From Globodera rostochiensis (Eukaryota; Nematoda; Chromadorea; Rhabditida; Heteroderidae): DNA of 64,000 nucleotides. The notes under the pieces are model-generated. The model worked only from the letters and a program-made list of their open reading frames with translations, searched no databases and was not told the DNA's origin. A program made the position numbers and the translations under genes. Positions 43,061 through 52,267 of the stretch are shown piece after piece (position 1 is the first letter of the stretch; each line of letters opens with the position of its first letter). The stretch is from positions 4,617,254 through 4,681,253 of the forward strand of contig JAEVLN010000001.1 in NCBI GenBank assembly GCA_018350325.1. Direction: 5' to 3'.

Positions 43061-45127
43061 ATGGGCCGTCCCTCAAATCCAAACAAGCGATTGGAATGGA
43101 GCCTCCTCCTTTTGATTCTCTCCCGTTCAGCGGATGCCCTTTTCCCACAAATGCCATTGGCCCAACCACCTGCCCACTCTTTCTCAGCAACGCATCCGGC
43201 ACCGCCTCAGCCGTTTCCACCACCGGCAGCTCATTGCCATTATCAAAATGCCATCCAAGTAAGAGAAAAGAAGCGAATTGCGAGGAGGGCGGCCGAAGTA
43301 CAGAAAAAAATCACCTAATGAACTTCTTATAACAGGTGATTCCAACCGATGCCTGTCATCACTTTGACTCTCTGAACAGCTTCGACTTCACGCCATATTT
43401 ACTTCACATCGACCAACTTCCGGACAACACGGAATGCTTTGCAACTCGCGTAGAATTCTTCAGTCAAAACCAATTCGAATGGGCCTTCCCCCCGCGGGCA
43501 TTTATGGTGGTGGTGGGAGGAGTGCCAAATGAGTACAATCCCTACCAAATCGGAGAATTGCATCAACTCGGCGAAGAAGAATCCATTGGGGCACTTTCTT
43601 CAACAGATTCGGTGGCCCCAACGTCGTCTGTTCGTTGGCTTCCGCCCATTTCTTCCTTCCCATCGGTGCCATGCCCAACCCAACCCGACCGCCGTTTCCG
43701 CCAATTCTCATCACCTCGTTGTTCCTCTTCCTTTACCTCCGATTCCGTTCCTGCCGAACGACTCTTTCCACCGTCCGCCGCCAGCAGCTGTCCCGCCGTA
43801 ATCCTTTCTCCAGAAGTCAGTGCCAAGGTGTTCTGTCCGCCGAGTGCAATTGACTCGAAATTGTGTCGGAGGACAGCTCGGAGAAGTCGGCTCGAACTCA
43901 GCTGTAAAAGAGTGCACTGCTGCACCTTTGAAGGTGGGAGGCAACCAGTTCAGTTTGTAGAACTGGCATTAGGGGGGGGGGCATGGAATTTAAATTCTTT
44001 CGTTTCCCTTCGACGAAAACTCTCGTCTTTGGGTCTTCTTCGGGTTTCCATGCAAAATGGTGAGACCTTCCCTCCATTAATCTCTCCGATCGATCATTAT
44101 CCGGTGGGCGATTTGGGCACTCATCTGTCGCTTTTCTTACTTCAAATTGTTTTGTTTACGCAACTTAATCACCAAAAGATTTTCTTTCATGAATCATTTA
44201 AATGTTTGTTTTTTGCAAGATTAGTAGGGAGGGAATGGACGGACGGGAAGGGAGTGGGAGGGAATTGGCCATTGTTTATTTTGGCATCGGATTATAATTT
44301 AGGAAGTTATGGGTGGACTTGGGCAAACGGAGTCCAATAAATGCATGGGAATGAGCCCAATGAGAGGCGAAGGCTTAGAAACCTTATTTTAAGGATGCGA
44401 CAAAATGTACACCAAAAGTTCGCATTTGAAAGCACATCAACGACTTCACACCGGTGAGTTCGCGGGATTTCGGGATTTTTTGTCTGAGGGACAAATTTCG
44501 ATTTGTGTGCCCCCCCCCCCCCCCGCCGAAATCGAAAGGTCGTCGGCTCTTTGAGAAAACCCCTCAAAGGGCCGGCCTTTCGTTGTTTCTGTCGACGGCA
44601 TTCTTCTCTTTGTTCAATAAGCGGTGCCCTTCGGGCGATGGAATTATTCAAATCGCTAATAACCGCGCGACTGTCCCTTCTCCGCCCGCCTCTTTTGTTT
44701 GCACTCAATGGAGAGAAATGCGATCCCGCACAAATACATAAAACAGTCCCTATTTATGTTTTTCACTCTGCTGACCGAAAAAGGAGGTTAAGAACACAGA
44801 GGCAAATGAAGAGGGGTGGGAAGAGGGCCGGCCATTCCCATGACTAATGAGTACAATAATTTGAAAATCAAAATGTCAGTGGTTAATTTGAACTTTCAGG
44901 AGAAAAGCCCTACGCCTGCCCATTTCCAAATTGCCAGTGTCAGTTTGCTCGCAGCGACGAACTAACACGGCACCTTCGCAAACACACGGGGGCCAAGCCG
45001 TTCAAATGTTCCCAATGCCCGCGGGGCTTTGCCCGTTCAGATCATCTCCAGGTTTTTAGTTCGGATTGCAGAAATATAATAACCCATACTCACAAATCAG
45101 TTGCACATGGTGAGGCACGGGAAGTGA
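43061..45127 (+). CDS. Kruppel-like factor (KLF) transcription factor
   Basis: The C-terminal DNA-binding domain has three C2H2 fingers across four exons. Finger 1 is [19 protein letters not shown] (junction 43933/44394). It is followed by QRLHTGEKPY (44453/44900). Finger 2 is [20 protein letters not shown], and finger 3 is [20 protein letters not shown] (45051/45101), with a stop at 45127. Linkers TGEKPY and TGAKPF and the contacts KSSH, RSDE and RSDH are those of KLF/SP proteins that bind GC/CACCC boxes. Upstream is a Pro/Ser-rich regulatory region ([29 protein letters not shown]). The start is uncertain: 43061 is the first Met in frame, and 43151 or an upstream exon are alternatives. Confidence 0.88.
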
Positions 45128-45632
45128 CATTTGAATTAGCGATAGGCACGAAGCTGAACAGAAGAAGACAACCAATGAGCGAAGATCCACCGATAGTGGA
45201 AGAAGAAAGTGATTGGTGGAAAGAGAACAATGCCCTCACTTCCTTTTCCAATTTGTAAGAAAAAGGTGCGATCCAATGCTGTCTGTATACCGTTTTATGG
45301 TCAATGTTTATGATAGAGCGGCGAAAACGGAATTCCCGCGGGAAAAGTGCGGATTTTTGCTTTTGGTAGTGCGGTACGGGTATTATTTATTCACCATTTT
45401 TACTGATCAAAGAATTGGGATTTTGCTGTACATAAATTTAATTGTTTCGATTTTCAAGGGGAAGAAAGGCGGATTTGGGTTAAATGCGGCTAAAGGGAGG
45501 GGGAGAATATTTACGCACGGATAAAAGCAAAATCCCCCCCCCCCCCCCCCCCCTCTCTTTCCGTTCGTCGGTGGCTTTCATTTTTAGGCTTTTCAGTCCG
45601 AACGACCGAACCGGTGCTGAATATTCGTGCGT
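45128..45632. other. intergenic KLF to collagen
   Basis: This 500 bp region contains a C run at 45534-45553. The 103-codon frame at 45213-45524 has no recognised features and is probably chance. It is upstream sequence of the collagen gene. Confidence 0.45.
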
Positions 45633-46630
45633 ATGTTTCTTCGATCATTCACCGTTATTTGTGTTGGCATATGCGCGTTTGCACTTTTTGCCGCTTTTTG
45701 GGCGTTTTTGCGTGGTTCTGAGCAAATAGTGCAGATTGGCAAGCAATTGGAGGCGGAAATGGTCGTATGGCGGAAGTTGGAAAGCAAAGCGATGGAAATG
45801 ATCGAAACGCATCGGACAAAAAGAATCAAAAAACGACAAGCATTTCTCCTGGCGGACGATCGGCCAATTTGTCAGTGTTCCGTCGTGGGGGGACATTGCC
45901 TTCCGGGACCTCCGGGCCCCACAGGTAACGGAGGAGGAAACGGACGGTCTGTCGGTGACCTGAAGCGGCTAATCCTTTTGTAGGGCCACCAGGAATCCCT
46001 GGCCAACCGGGGGCCAAAGGATCGGACGGATTATCTGGCGTCCCGGCAATTGTCGTTCACTTCTACCGGTTCCTCGGCGGGATGTGCCATCATTGTCCGA
46101 TGGGAAAGCCGGGCAAACGCGGCGGCCCAGGATTACGAGGAACAGCCGTTAGTGCATTTCGTCATAATAAAACCCCTCAAATTTTAAGGGTCATTCCGGG
46201 CCCCAAGGCCAAAAAGGAACGCCCGGGGCGAAGGGGAAGGTCGGGCCGATAGGTGAGGAGGGCGAACTCGGAAAGGCCGGCACCGAGGGGCAAACTGGCA
46301 CAAAAGGACTGCGCGGATTGGACGGAACCGTTGGAGAAAATGGACGGCCAGGGCCGAAGGGGGAAATGGGGGAGATGGGACGGCGTGGAGAGAAAGGCGA
46401 GAGGGGCCCCACCGGAAAGGCGGGCGCGCCCGGGGAAACGGCCCCTCCGGGCGCGGAGGGAAAGCATGGCACGCCCGGATTGATAGGTAAGATGAGAGGG
46501 GCCGCCAGCAATTACCGCTATTTCAGCTCCACCCGGCTTCCCGGGAGCGGACGGAGAGCCGGGAAGCGACGGAGGGTACTGCCCGTGTCCGGAGAGGAGG
46601 AGTAAACTGTCCCGCGTGGTCATACCATAG
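45633..46630 (+). CDS. cuticle collagen (second)
   Basis: The start at 45633 gives [20 protein letters not shown], the membrane-signal part of the collagen N-domain, then [17 protein letters not shown] basic cleavage-like site (KRIKKRQ) precedes [19 protein letters not shown]. Gly-X-Y blocks follow ([30 protein letters not shown]). The longest runs without break from [16 protein letters not shown] to [10 protein letters not shown] and is rich in Lys/Glu. Cys pairs CHHC and CPCP bracket the domains, and it stops at 46630 (RVVIP). It differs from the first collagen in having one large Gly-X-Y exon. Stage of expression is unknown. Confidence 0.88.
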
Positions 46631-47005
46631 GCAAAAGTTCGAAGGACAGCCCAGAAAAGGCATACCCAAAAGACAAAATGCCGTCCACCGTCAAATTCGA
46701 AAAAACTAAATTCATTAAATTCACTAAATATTTAATAATCACTTTTTTATTGAATGACTTTTAATTTTAAAATACAGCAAATCGTGATAATAAAATTTTT
46801 CTAAGATCACAAAAGCAAAAAAAAGAGCTCTCAGAGTACAGGACAAAGACAAAGAAAACTGCGGGGTTCATTGTAACTAACAAATAAATCCCCGGACGAT
46901 TCGATTGGTCGGCCTTCAATTCGTGCCAATGTTGAATTTGTTCGTCTGTTAAAGTTCCATTTAAAAAAACATTTATTTGCAGGCCATATTTGTGCAGCAA
47001 ATGGT
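46631..47005. other. convergent 3' regions collagen / V-ATPase
   Basis: This AT-rich stretch has AATAAAA-like hexamers near 46790. Minus-strand frames at 46767-47000 show no family features. No gene is seen. Confidence 0.45.
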
Positions 47006-48177
47006 TTAAAAGGTGCCCACCCCGGGCAACAAAACAAAACCCTTCACCTGCACAATGCCAATGATCATGCCAAACAGTCCAATTGCGCTCGCAAATATTT
47101 CGATGATCAAAATCTTGACAAACAAAACCGGGTTAGCAGCATCGGCAAGTGCTGCGCCGGAGCCGACAATCCCTGAGTTATCACATCACAATAAGAAAAA
47201 GGTGTTTCCGCTATCACAAAATCGCTTTACCTACTGCCAAACCGCAGACCAAATTGCTGAACCCGACCGTAAGACCTCCGCCAAAAATGGCGTATCCTGC
47301 AGCCAAATTCTTCACGATAACGTCTTGCGTCGCTGTTTCTCTGGTGAATTTCTGAATGACAAACAAAAAATTTGCCCATATATTGGCCGGGGGGAAGGGC
47401 AGGAACTGCGAAGTTAGTTGGCGGTGTCGATAGACGCCAATTTGCGAAAAATGTTTGAAAATCGCAACGTTTTTGTTTAGAAATTTTGGTCCGAGGAAAT
47501 TAGCGCTTTCTTAAAAACTAAAATTTTCTGCGCGCCTATTGGCACCGCCGAACAACTTTTTAAGCCGTTTAACGTTTTTCTGGGCAAAAATTTATGTTAT
47601 TTTCGCGCGATTTATCTTTTTTAAGGAAAAGAATAAATTTTAGAATTCTGTCCGTTTTTGTTGAGAAATTTGAGTGGAAAACTCATTTTCTAAGTTCTGT
47701 CCCAAGAATGGCGTCTGTCTGCTGCACTTACCCCCAATTTTCCGGCGAAAACGAACGCCATAATAATGCCGAAAATAGCGACTGCCTCGCAGAAAATGAT
47801 GGACACAAGATTCTTTGTTCTAATCCTCGGTGCTTTAACACCTCCGCCCAAAATTGATGAGCCGGTAGTGAAAATGCCCCTAAATTTATGAGCCAAAATC
47901 AGAGCCCAAAACAAAAGTGCCCGGACCATCCAGCGCCAATAACCGAAAGGGACAGCGACGCGGCAATGCCAATGCCAGCCCACATGTAAGGCGAAGTCTC
48001 CGTCAAAAACCAAGCAATGTCAAAACGGTCCCCTTGGCCGGTCAGCATGTAATAGAAAGCTGAAGGAAAAGCAAAGGGTTAAAGGATGGCAAAAACCCAA
48101 AGCCAACCCATAAATGTCAGAATCGATGTGCCACTCGCCAGCAATGCGTAGAAAGTCTGCAGTGTTGGACTGGCCAT
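47006..48177 (-). CDS. vha-4: V-type ATPase proteolipid subunit c'' (21 kDa)
   Basis: This subunit of the proton-translocating V0 ring acidifies lysosomes and secretory vesicles. The start at 48177 gives [20 protein letters not shown]; a donor in TTTATG|GTTGGC then joins [20 protein letters not shown]. The conserved [36 protein letters not shown] and [18 protein letters not shown] (with the proton-binding Glu in FCEAVAI) follow. Next are [41 protein letters not shown] and [19 protein letters not shown], with a stop at 47006. The C-terminal tail differs from the animal consensus. One intron is enlarged to about 350 bp by a MITE-like insertion. The pattern is c'' rather than the 16 kDa c subunit. 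Confidence 0.9.
47390..47640. mobile_element. hAT-MITE-like insertion in vha-4 intron
   Basis: GGCGGTGTCGATAGACGCC (about 47422) and CGCGCCTATTGGCACCGCCG (about 47531) match, in opposite orientations, the CGGCGGTGCCGATAGGCGCC motif that is internal to the intact MITE at 30393. The ends and TSD are not clear. The intron would be of normal size without it. Confidence 0.5.
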
Positions 48178-48688
48178 TTAGAATCGGATCGAATATGTCA
48201 AGCTAAAGGGCATTATTAAAATAAAAAACGATTTGAGACGAAAAGCGAGTTCTTAATTTTCGGATCTTTTTATGGAGTTTTTCCCAAAAATAAAGTGAAC
48301 GAATTATTTTTGCTGTATAGCATTAATTAAATGGCTTTTGCTTAACGGAGGTCTAATATGGTAATATCCATGCGATGGCAATCCAATTGTGTCATTTACA
48401 AATTAGGCTTTTAAAAAATTATGGGATTTGAAATTCGAATTCGTTTCACAGAAAAGAAAAAAAACAGAAAGCGATCTCTATTCTTTAGCTAATTTGTCAG
48501 GCAATTCGCTTTAAAGTCTGCTAGAACAGAAGTCTCAAAAGGGCGTCCGGTACGGTTGCGTGCCGCCGTTTTAGTACGCCAGTTCAGCTGCCACAAGCCA
48601 AAAACCCCTTTTTTTTGCCTTTTAATTTGAGCTTCCTAAATGGACTTCTTTTCTCACAAAACAAATTTAGGCCATCCATTCCTTCAGA
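48178..48688. other. divergent promoter region vha-4 / mitochondrial S12
   Basis: This AT-rich 510 bp region contains a T run at 48608-48616. It is the upstream region of two divergent housekeeping genes and I see no gene in it. Confidence 0.5.
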
Positions 48689-49617
48689 ATGTTCGGTCGC
48701 TTTGTTTCGTCCGTTGTCTCTTTCTCATTTTCTGCTGCCTTCCGTACTGACCGATTTGTTCAACTTTTATCGCCAATGTTTCGCACGCATTTTGACCATT
48801 ATCGACAGTTTTCATTTACAGCCCATAATCATATTGAAAATAGGCTGATGGTTTGTTTATTGTTTTTTTTGCAGAGGCATTAAACCCCCATTTAGCGTGA
48901 TATCCTTCGAGGCGGCCCTCCGAAGCGTAAGCGGAAGGCACACGACAGAAAGCCCATTAAAGGATACAACTACAGAAAGGCCATCGTTCAGAAGGGTAGG
49001 TCACTGAGCTTGTCTCGTAACATCGGCGGGATTCGACCCGCTGTCATTGTTCTTAAGTCCCCAAATGAATGCACCGGGCCGGGACTCCGGATTCTCCCAG
49101 GTCTCAAATCAAGGCTTGAATCCCGGGCGCCTTAACCGGCGGTTTGGCTTCACCCAATCAGATCCATCAAACAGGGCCGTAAATTGCTTACCAAAAATGT
49201 GTGTACACTTCGCCCCCCCCCCCGCCAGTTCCCCCTCAACTTTTTCCCCCAACTGCCCCCACCGATTTTTTTTTCTAGATACGCGCCTGAATAATGTTGT
49301 TGAACCCTGATTCGGAAGGTCGATTGGAATAATTTCTTTCGTTAAGTGTTTGTAAAGCATCCAAAAAAACCGAACTCGGGCAATCGTCAGTGCGCTTTGG
49401 TGCGTCTGACCACCGGCAGGGAGTGCATCGCCTACATTCCCGGGGAAGGACACAATTTGCAGGAGCACAGTCAGGTCAAAAAGTCGGCAAGTTGGACATT
49501 CGATAAGAATGGGTCTTTTAGGTTCACGTGCGTGGCGGCCGGAGGAGGGATTTGATTGGAGTTAAGGCTAACGTCGTGAGGGGGGCGCTCGACTGTGCGG
49601 CCGTCAAGAAGAAATGA
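48689..49617 (+). CDS. mrps-12: mitochondrial ribosomal protein S12 (uS12m)
   Basis: This decoding-centre protein of the mitoribosome small subunit is nuclear encoded. The start at 48689 gives a Ser/Arg/Phe-rich leader ([20 protein letters not shown]), consistent with mitochondrial import. The S12 core follows: [20 protein letters not shown], then [20 protein letters not shown] (the PKKPNSANRK decoding loop), [20 protein letters not shown], and [20 protein letters not shown]. It ends [10 protein letters not shown] at 49617. Introns lie at about 48843-48897, 49000-49348 (containing tRNA-like and MITE-like sequence) and 49474-49521. Length and motifs match MRPS12. Confidence 0.92.
49010..49160 (-). 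repeat. tRNA-related (SINE-like) sequence
   Basis: On the minus strand, CGGTTAAGGCGCCC resembles a tRNA A-box region. About 95 nt further on, CGGGTCGAATCCCGCC resembles a B-box and T-arm with perfect stem complementarity (GCGGG/CCCGC). The distance is too long for an ordinary tRNA and no closed acceptor stem was found, so a tRNA-derived SINE or pseudogene is the better reading. Confidence 0.4.
49200..49292. mobile_element. end of a second MITE family in mrps-12 intron
   Basis: CCCCCAACTGCCCCC followed by a T run and CTAGATACGCGCCTGA closely resembles 53110-53150 (CCCCAACTGCCCCCCCC, TTTTCTAGATACGCC). The shared terminal block in two unrelated introns suggests a transposon end reading CAGGCGCGTATCTAG on the minus strand. 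No opposite end was found. Confidence 0.45.
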
Positions 49618-49872
49618 TCGATTGGAAAGATAGGTTTAGATTGTGCCACACCTTTATAAAATGCCAAATAAATTCTTGGGTTTTCATTCGATAGGTCAAA
49701 ACGATGGAACCCTACAAACGGGCTCGAAGGTCTTAGAATTCCTTTTTCACGCGTCATTTGCCAAAATGGCGGAGGGGCACCGATAAATGTCATATCGTTT
49801 ATCATTTCATTGCTTTTATGGCAAGAGCCACCCGATCGCAAAGACAATTAATGAATATATGTGAAATGCCGC

Positions 49873-51262
49873 TCAATTGTATAAAATCTTGGTCGTCTGG
49901 ACGTGTTCCAGTGGCAAATGTGACGTTATCTGGTTTGGGTCCAACAGAACGGCGACTGCCTAAATTCAGCAAAGTTCAAAACGAAGTGATTTTCGCCTCC
50001 CGAAACGACCTCTTTGCTCAGGTCCGCGTAATTCGCCTCCCTTCGAGTCGATTCTCTCAGTGCGAATGCTTTGTTTTCGGCCGTCCCGTAAAGGCGTGTG
50101 TCGCACACCTAAAAATAAATGTTAAGCGGTGTAATTGCCGCTTCTCCACTCCGTACCCGAACCATCACATTGTCAATTCGAAGGTAGAAACGGCACAGTA
50201 CGAAAAAAGTGTCGTGCATTACGCGAATTCGAACTGTCATCTGAGCGGGGGAAAAGCGAGAATTAGAACAGCCCAGAATTTGTTGAACAAAAAATTGTCT
50301 TCCAAATTTCTGACAATCGAGTCGACAGTGGCCGTTATGAAAAGCGTAAAATTTTCAAAGGCAATTTTGTGAGTTTTCCCTTAAATTTCCAGTTTTTAGG
50401 GGCGAAGGTGAGGGTCCGGCGCCGGTCTTCTAACCGCCCCCCCCCTCCCCTGCTATGCCCCTTCCCATTTGCCTGGGCACATCCGTTGTCCGCGAGTTCA
50501 TCCTCATAGAGAGTTATTTGTTCATAAAACTCTATGGGGTCCCTTCGTTTCAGCCTTTCGTAGTCAATTCGTTCATTTTCGCCGGCTTTCTCCACCTTAA
50601 TGCCAATGCCAACAGTGCCCTGATAATCGCTGGTGAAAGTCCAATCGAAGGCGTGGACGGAATCGTGCCGAAGGGAAAGGTCTCGGCGGGCACTTTGCCA
50701 AACTTCACTTGGACCGACCTGAACAACAGGAAAAATGGGAAACCAAAGGAAACGGTCTCTTAAAGCAGCAAGACCTTAACATCCGGCAAATGTTCTTTTT
50801 CCACACATTTCAGCGCATCGAAAGCATTAAACTCGATCAAAGTCCGGCACTCATCACCACACTTTCCTTTGGCCACAATTACAAGTGAATTGTGTGGGAA
50901 AACCATTTCGGGCAAATGCGGAAGGCCCAGTTGGCGTTCAAATCGACACAGCTTAAAAACAAATTAATTATTACTTTTAATTGTCCAGAGAATCCGTTCC
51001 AAAACCTGCACAAACCACTCACTTGGCAAACATCGCCCCTCGCCGTCCCTCCGTCTTCGGCATGGTCACCGCCACACGCCGACTCCAAAATGCGATCTTT
51101 GGACACAAGTGTCTCCAAACCATTGAAAAATGAGTGGCGCTGCTCGTTCCGATTCCCTCGTAATGCTCGGGCGATAACAACATTTGCAACGCGATTTGGT
51201 GAAGAAGGGGTGGCCGAATTCGGAAGCAAATTGGAGGCGGAGGGACTGACGCAGTCACTCAT
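49873..51262 (-). CDS. TIPRL: TIP41-like protein (TIPRL)
   Basis: TIPRL/TIP41 binds PP2A-family catalytic subunits and limits holoenzyme assembly in TOR signalling. The start at 51262 gives MSDCVSPSASNLLPNSATPS. The body aligns with TIPRL throughout: GLETLVSKDRILESA, FERQLGLPHLPEMVFPHNSL, IEFNAFDALKCVEKEHLPDV, VHAFDWTFTSDYQGTVGIGI and IDYERLKRRDPIEFYEQITL. Then come YEDELADNG, VRIRVMHDTFFVLCRFYLRI, DTRLYG and RESTRREANYADLS. It ends LLDPNQITSHLPLEHVQTTK at 49873. Six short introns are needed. The one after DNGCAQ uses a GC donor (CAG|GCAAAT) and gives a gap-free fit to the family. It is convergent with mrps-12. Confidence 0.9.
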
Positions 51263-52267
51263 CGCATGCTAATACAATTATTCCAAAAATACTCCCAAGG
51301 TGTCGAAGAGTTCGGGTCCCGAACCAGGATTTGAATGACCAGGACCACGGATCCGGTCAGTTTGGCGCCAAAAGGAAGTCATCGGATTCTACGCCCCAGA
51401 TAACCCCTCACAACTTGGGGAAAAAATGTTTTTTTTTCAAAAATGGGGGGGGGGGCAAATCTGACTTGTATTACCCAAAAAAGTTATGGACCGAAAACCC
51501 AAAAAATTGGGGATTTTAACTTTTCGTATTTGTCCAATCGATCGAAATTTTATCTTAGCAATAGCTTCAGCCACGATCGGCGCCAAACTGACCCCGACCG
51601 CAGGATCAGTGTTAGGATGAAAACCCTTTTTTTAAAGTGATCAGCACTGGATCAGTTTCCGATAGTAAGGGCACCGTCTGCCGGCTGTTGGTTGCCCTCA
51701 GAGGGAATTGTGATCGAGATTTGCTCAATGTCCGTTTGCTTCAGCTTTATCACACTCAGCGGCCGACGAATCATTTGAAAAATAAGGAATTTTCTGAACT
51801 GATTTTGTTGGCTATCGGACTTTCACACACTGGGGGAGGGGGAAAGGCGTTTTACACAGAAATTTCGCACATTTCATAATAAAAGCTTGTAAAGTTTTTA
51901 GTTGTAATCCCTTGTCGGAACGATTTCTCACCATCACTCCAAACGCTGTCGGATTCGGAATTTTTTGAGTAGAAATTTCCGGATAAAAAGAATAATTTTA
52001 TTTCAATTTGGCGTCTGTCGATATGTTTTATTATAGCTTCTACTCGAAATTGCCATGTTTTTTTACTGCAGTCTTTGTACCAGGGATGTAAACGTATCGG
52101 AAATAATCGGATTTTTCGATAGTAATTTTAAATTTTTTTTCTCAAAAGATAGCAAAACAGCTCTTGTTTATTATTTCTGCTCGTATGTATATTCTAATGA
52201 TGGGTTCTTTTCAAGACATCCAGTATTGTGGTTCAATCTTAAATTCTCAACACATCTAGAATCGAAT
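51263..52267. other. divergent region TIPRL / BAG6-like
   Basis: This 1 kb region has no convincing gene. It contains an inverted repeat of 15 bp (GGTCAGTTTGGCGCC at about 51355 and its complement at about 51580) and a G run at 51445-51455. An 80-codon frame at 51637-51879 shows no recognised features. Confidence 0.45.

Noticed and set aside
43336..44340. Full 334-codon frame as one exon
   Set aside because: Only the part to 43933 is KLF coding. The finger-1 codons continue after an intron at 44394, so the rest of the frame is intronic.
49758..50372. 204-residue plus-strand open frame
   Set aside because: It lies antisense to TIPRL exons whose minus-strand translation matches the family closely.
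51637..51879. 80-codon plus-strand frame
   Set aside because: No recognisable motif, start context or adjoining exon; the composition is ordinary intergenic sequence.
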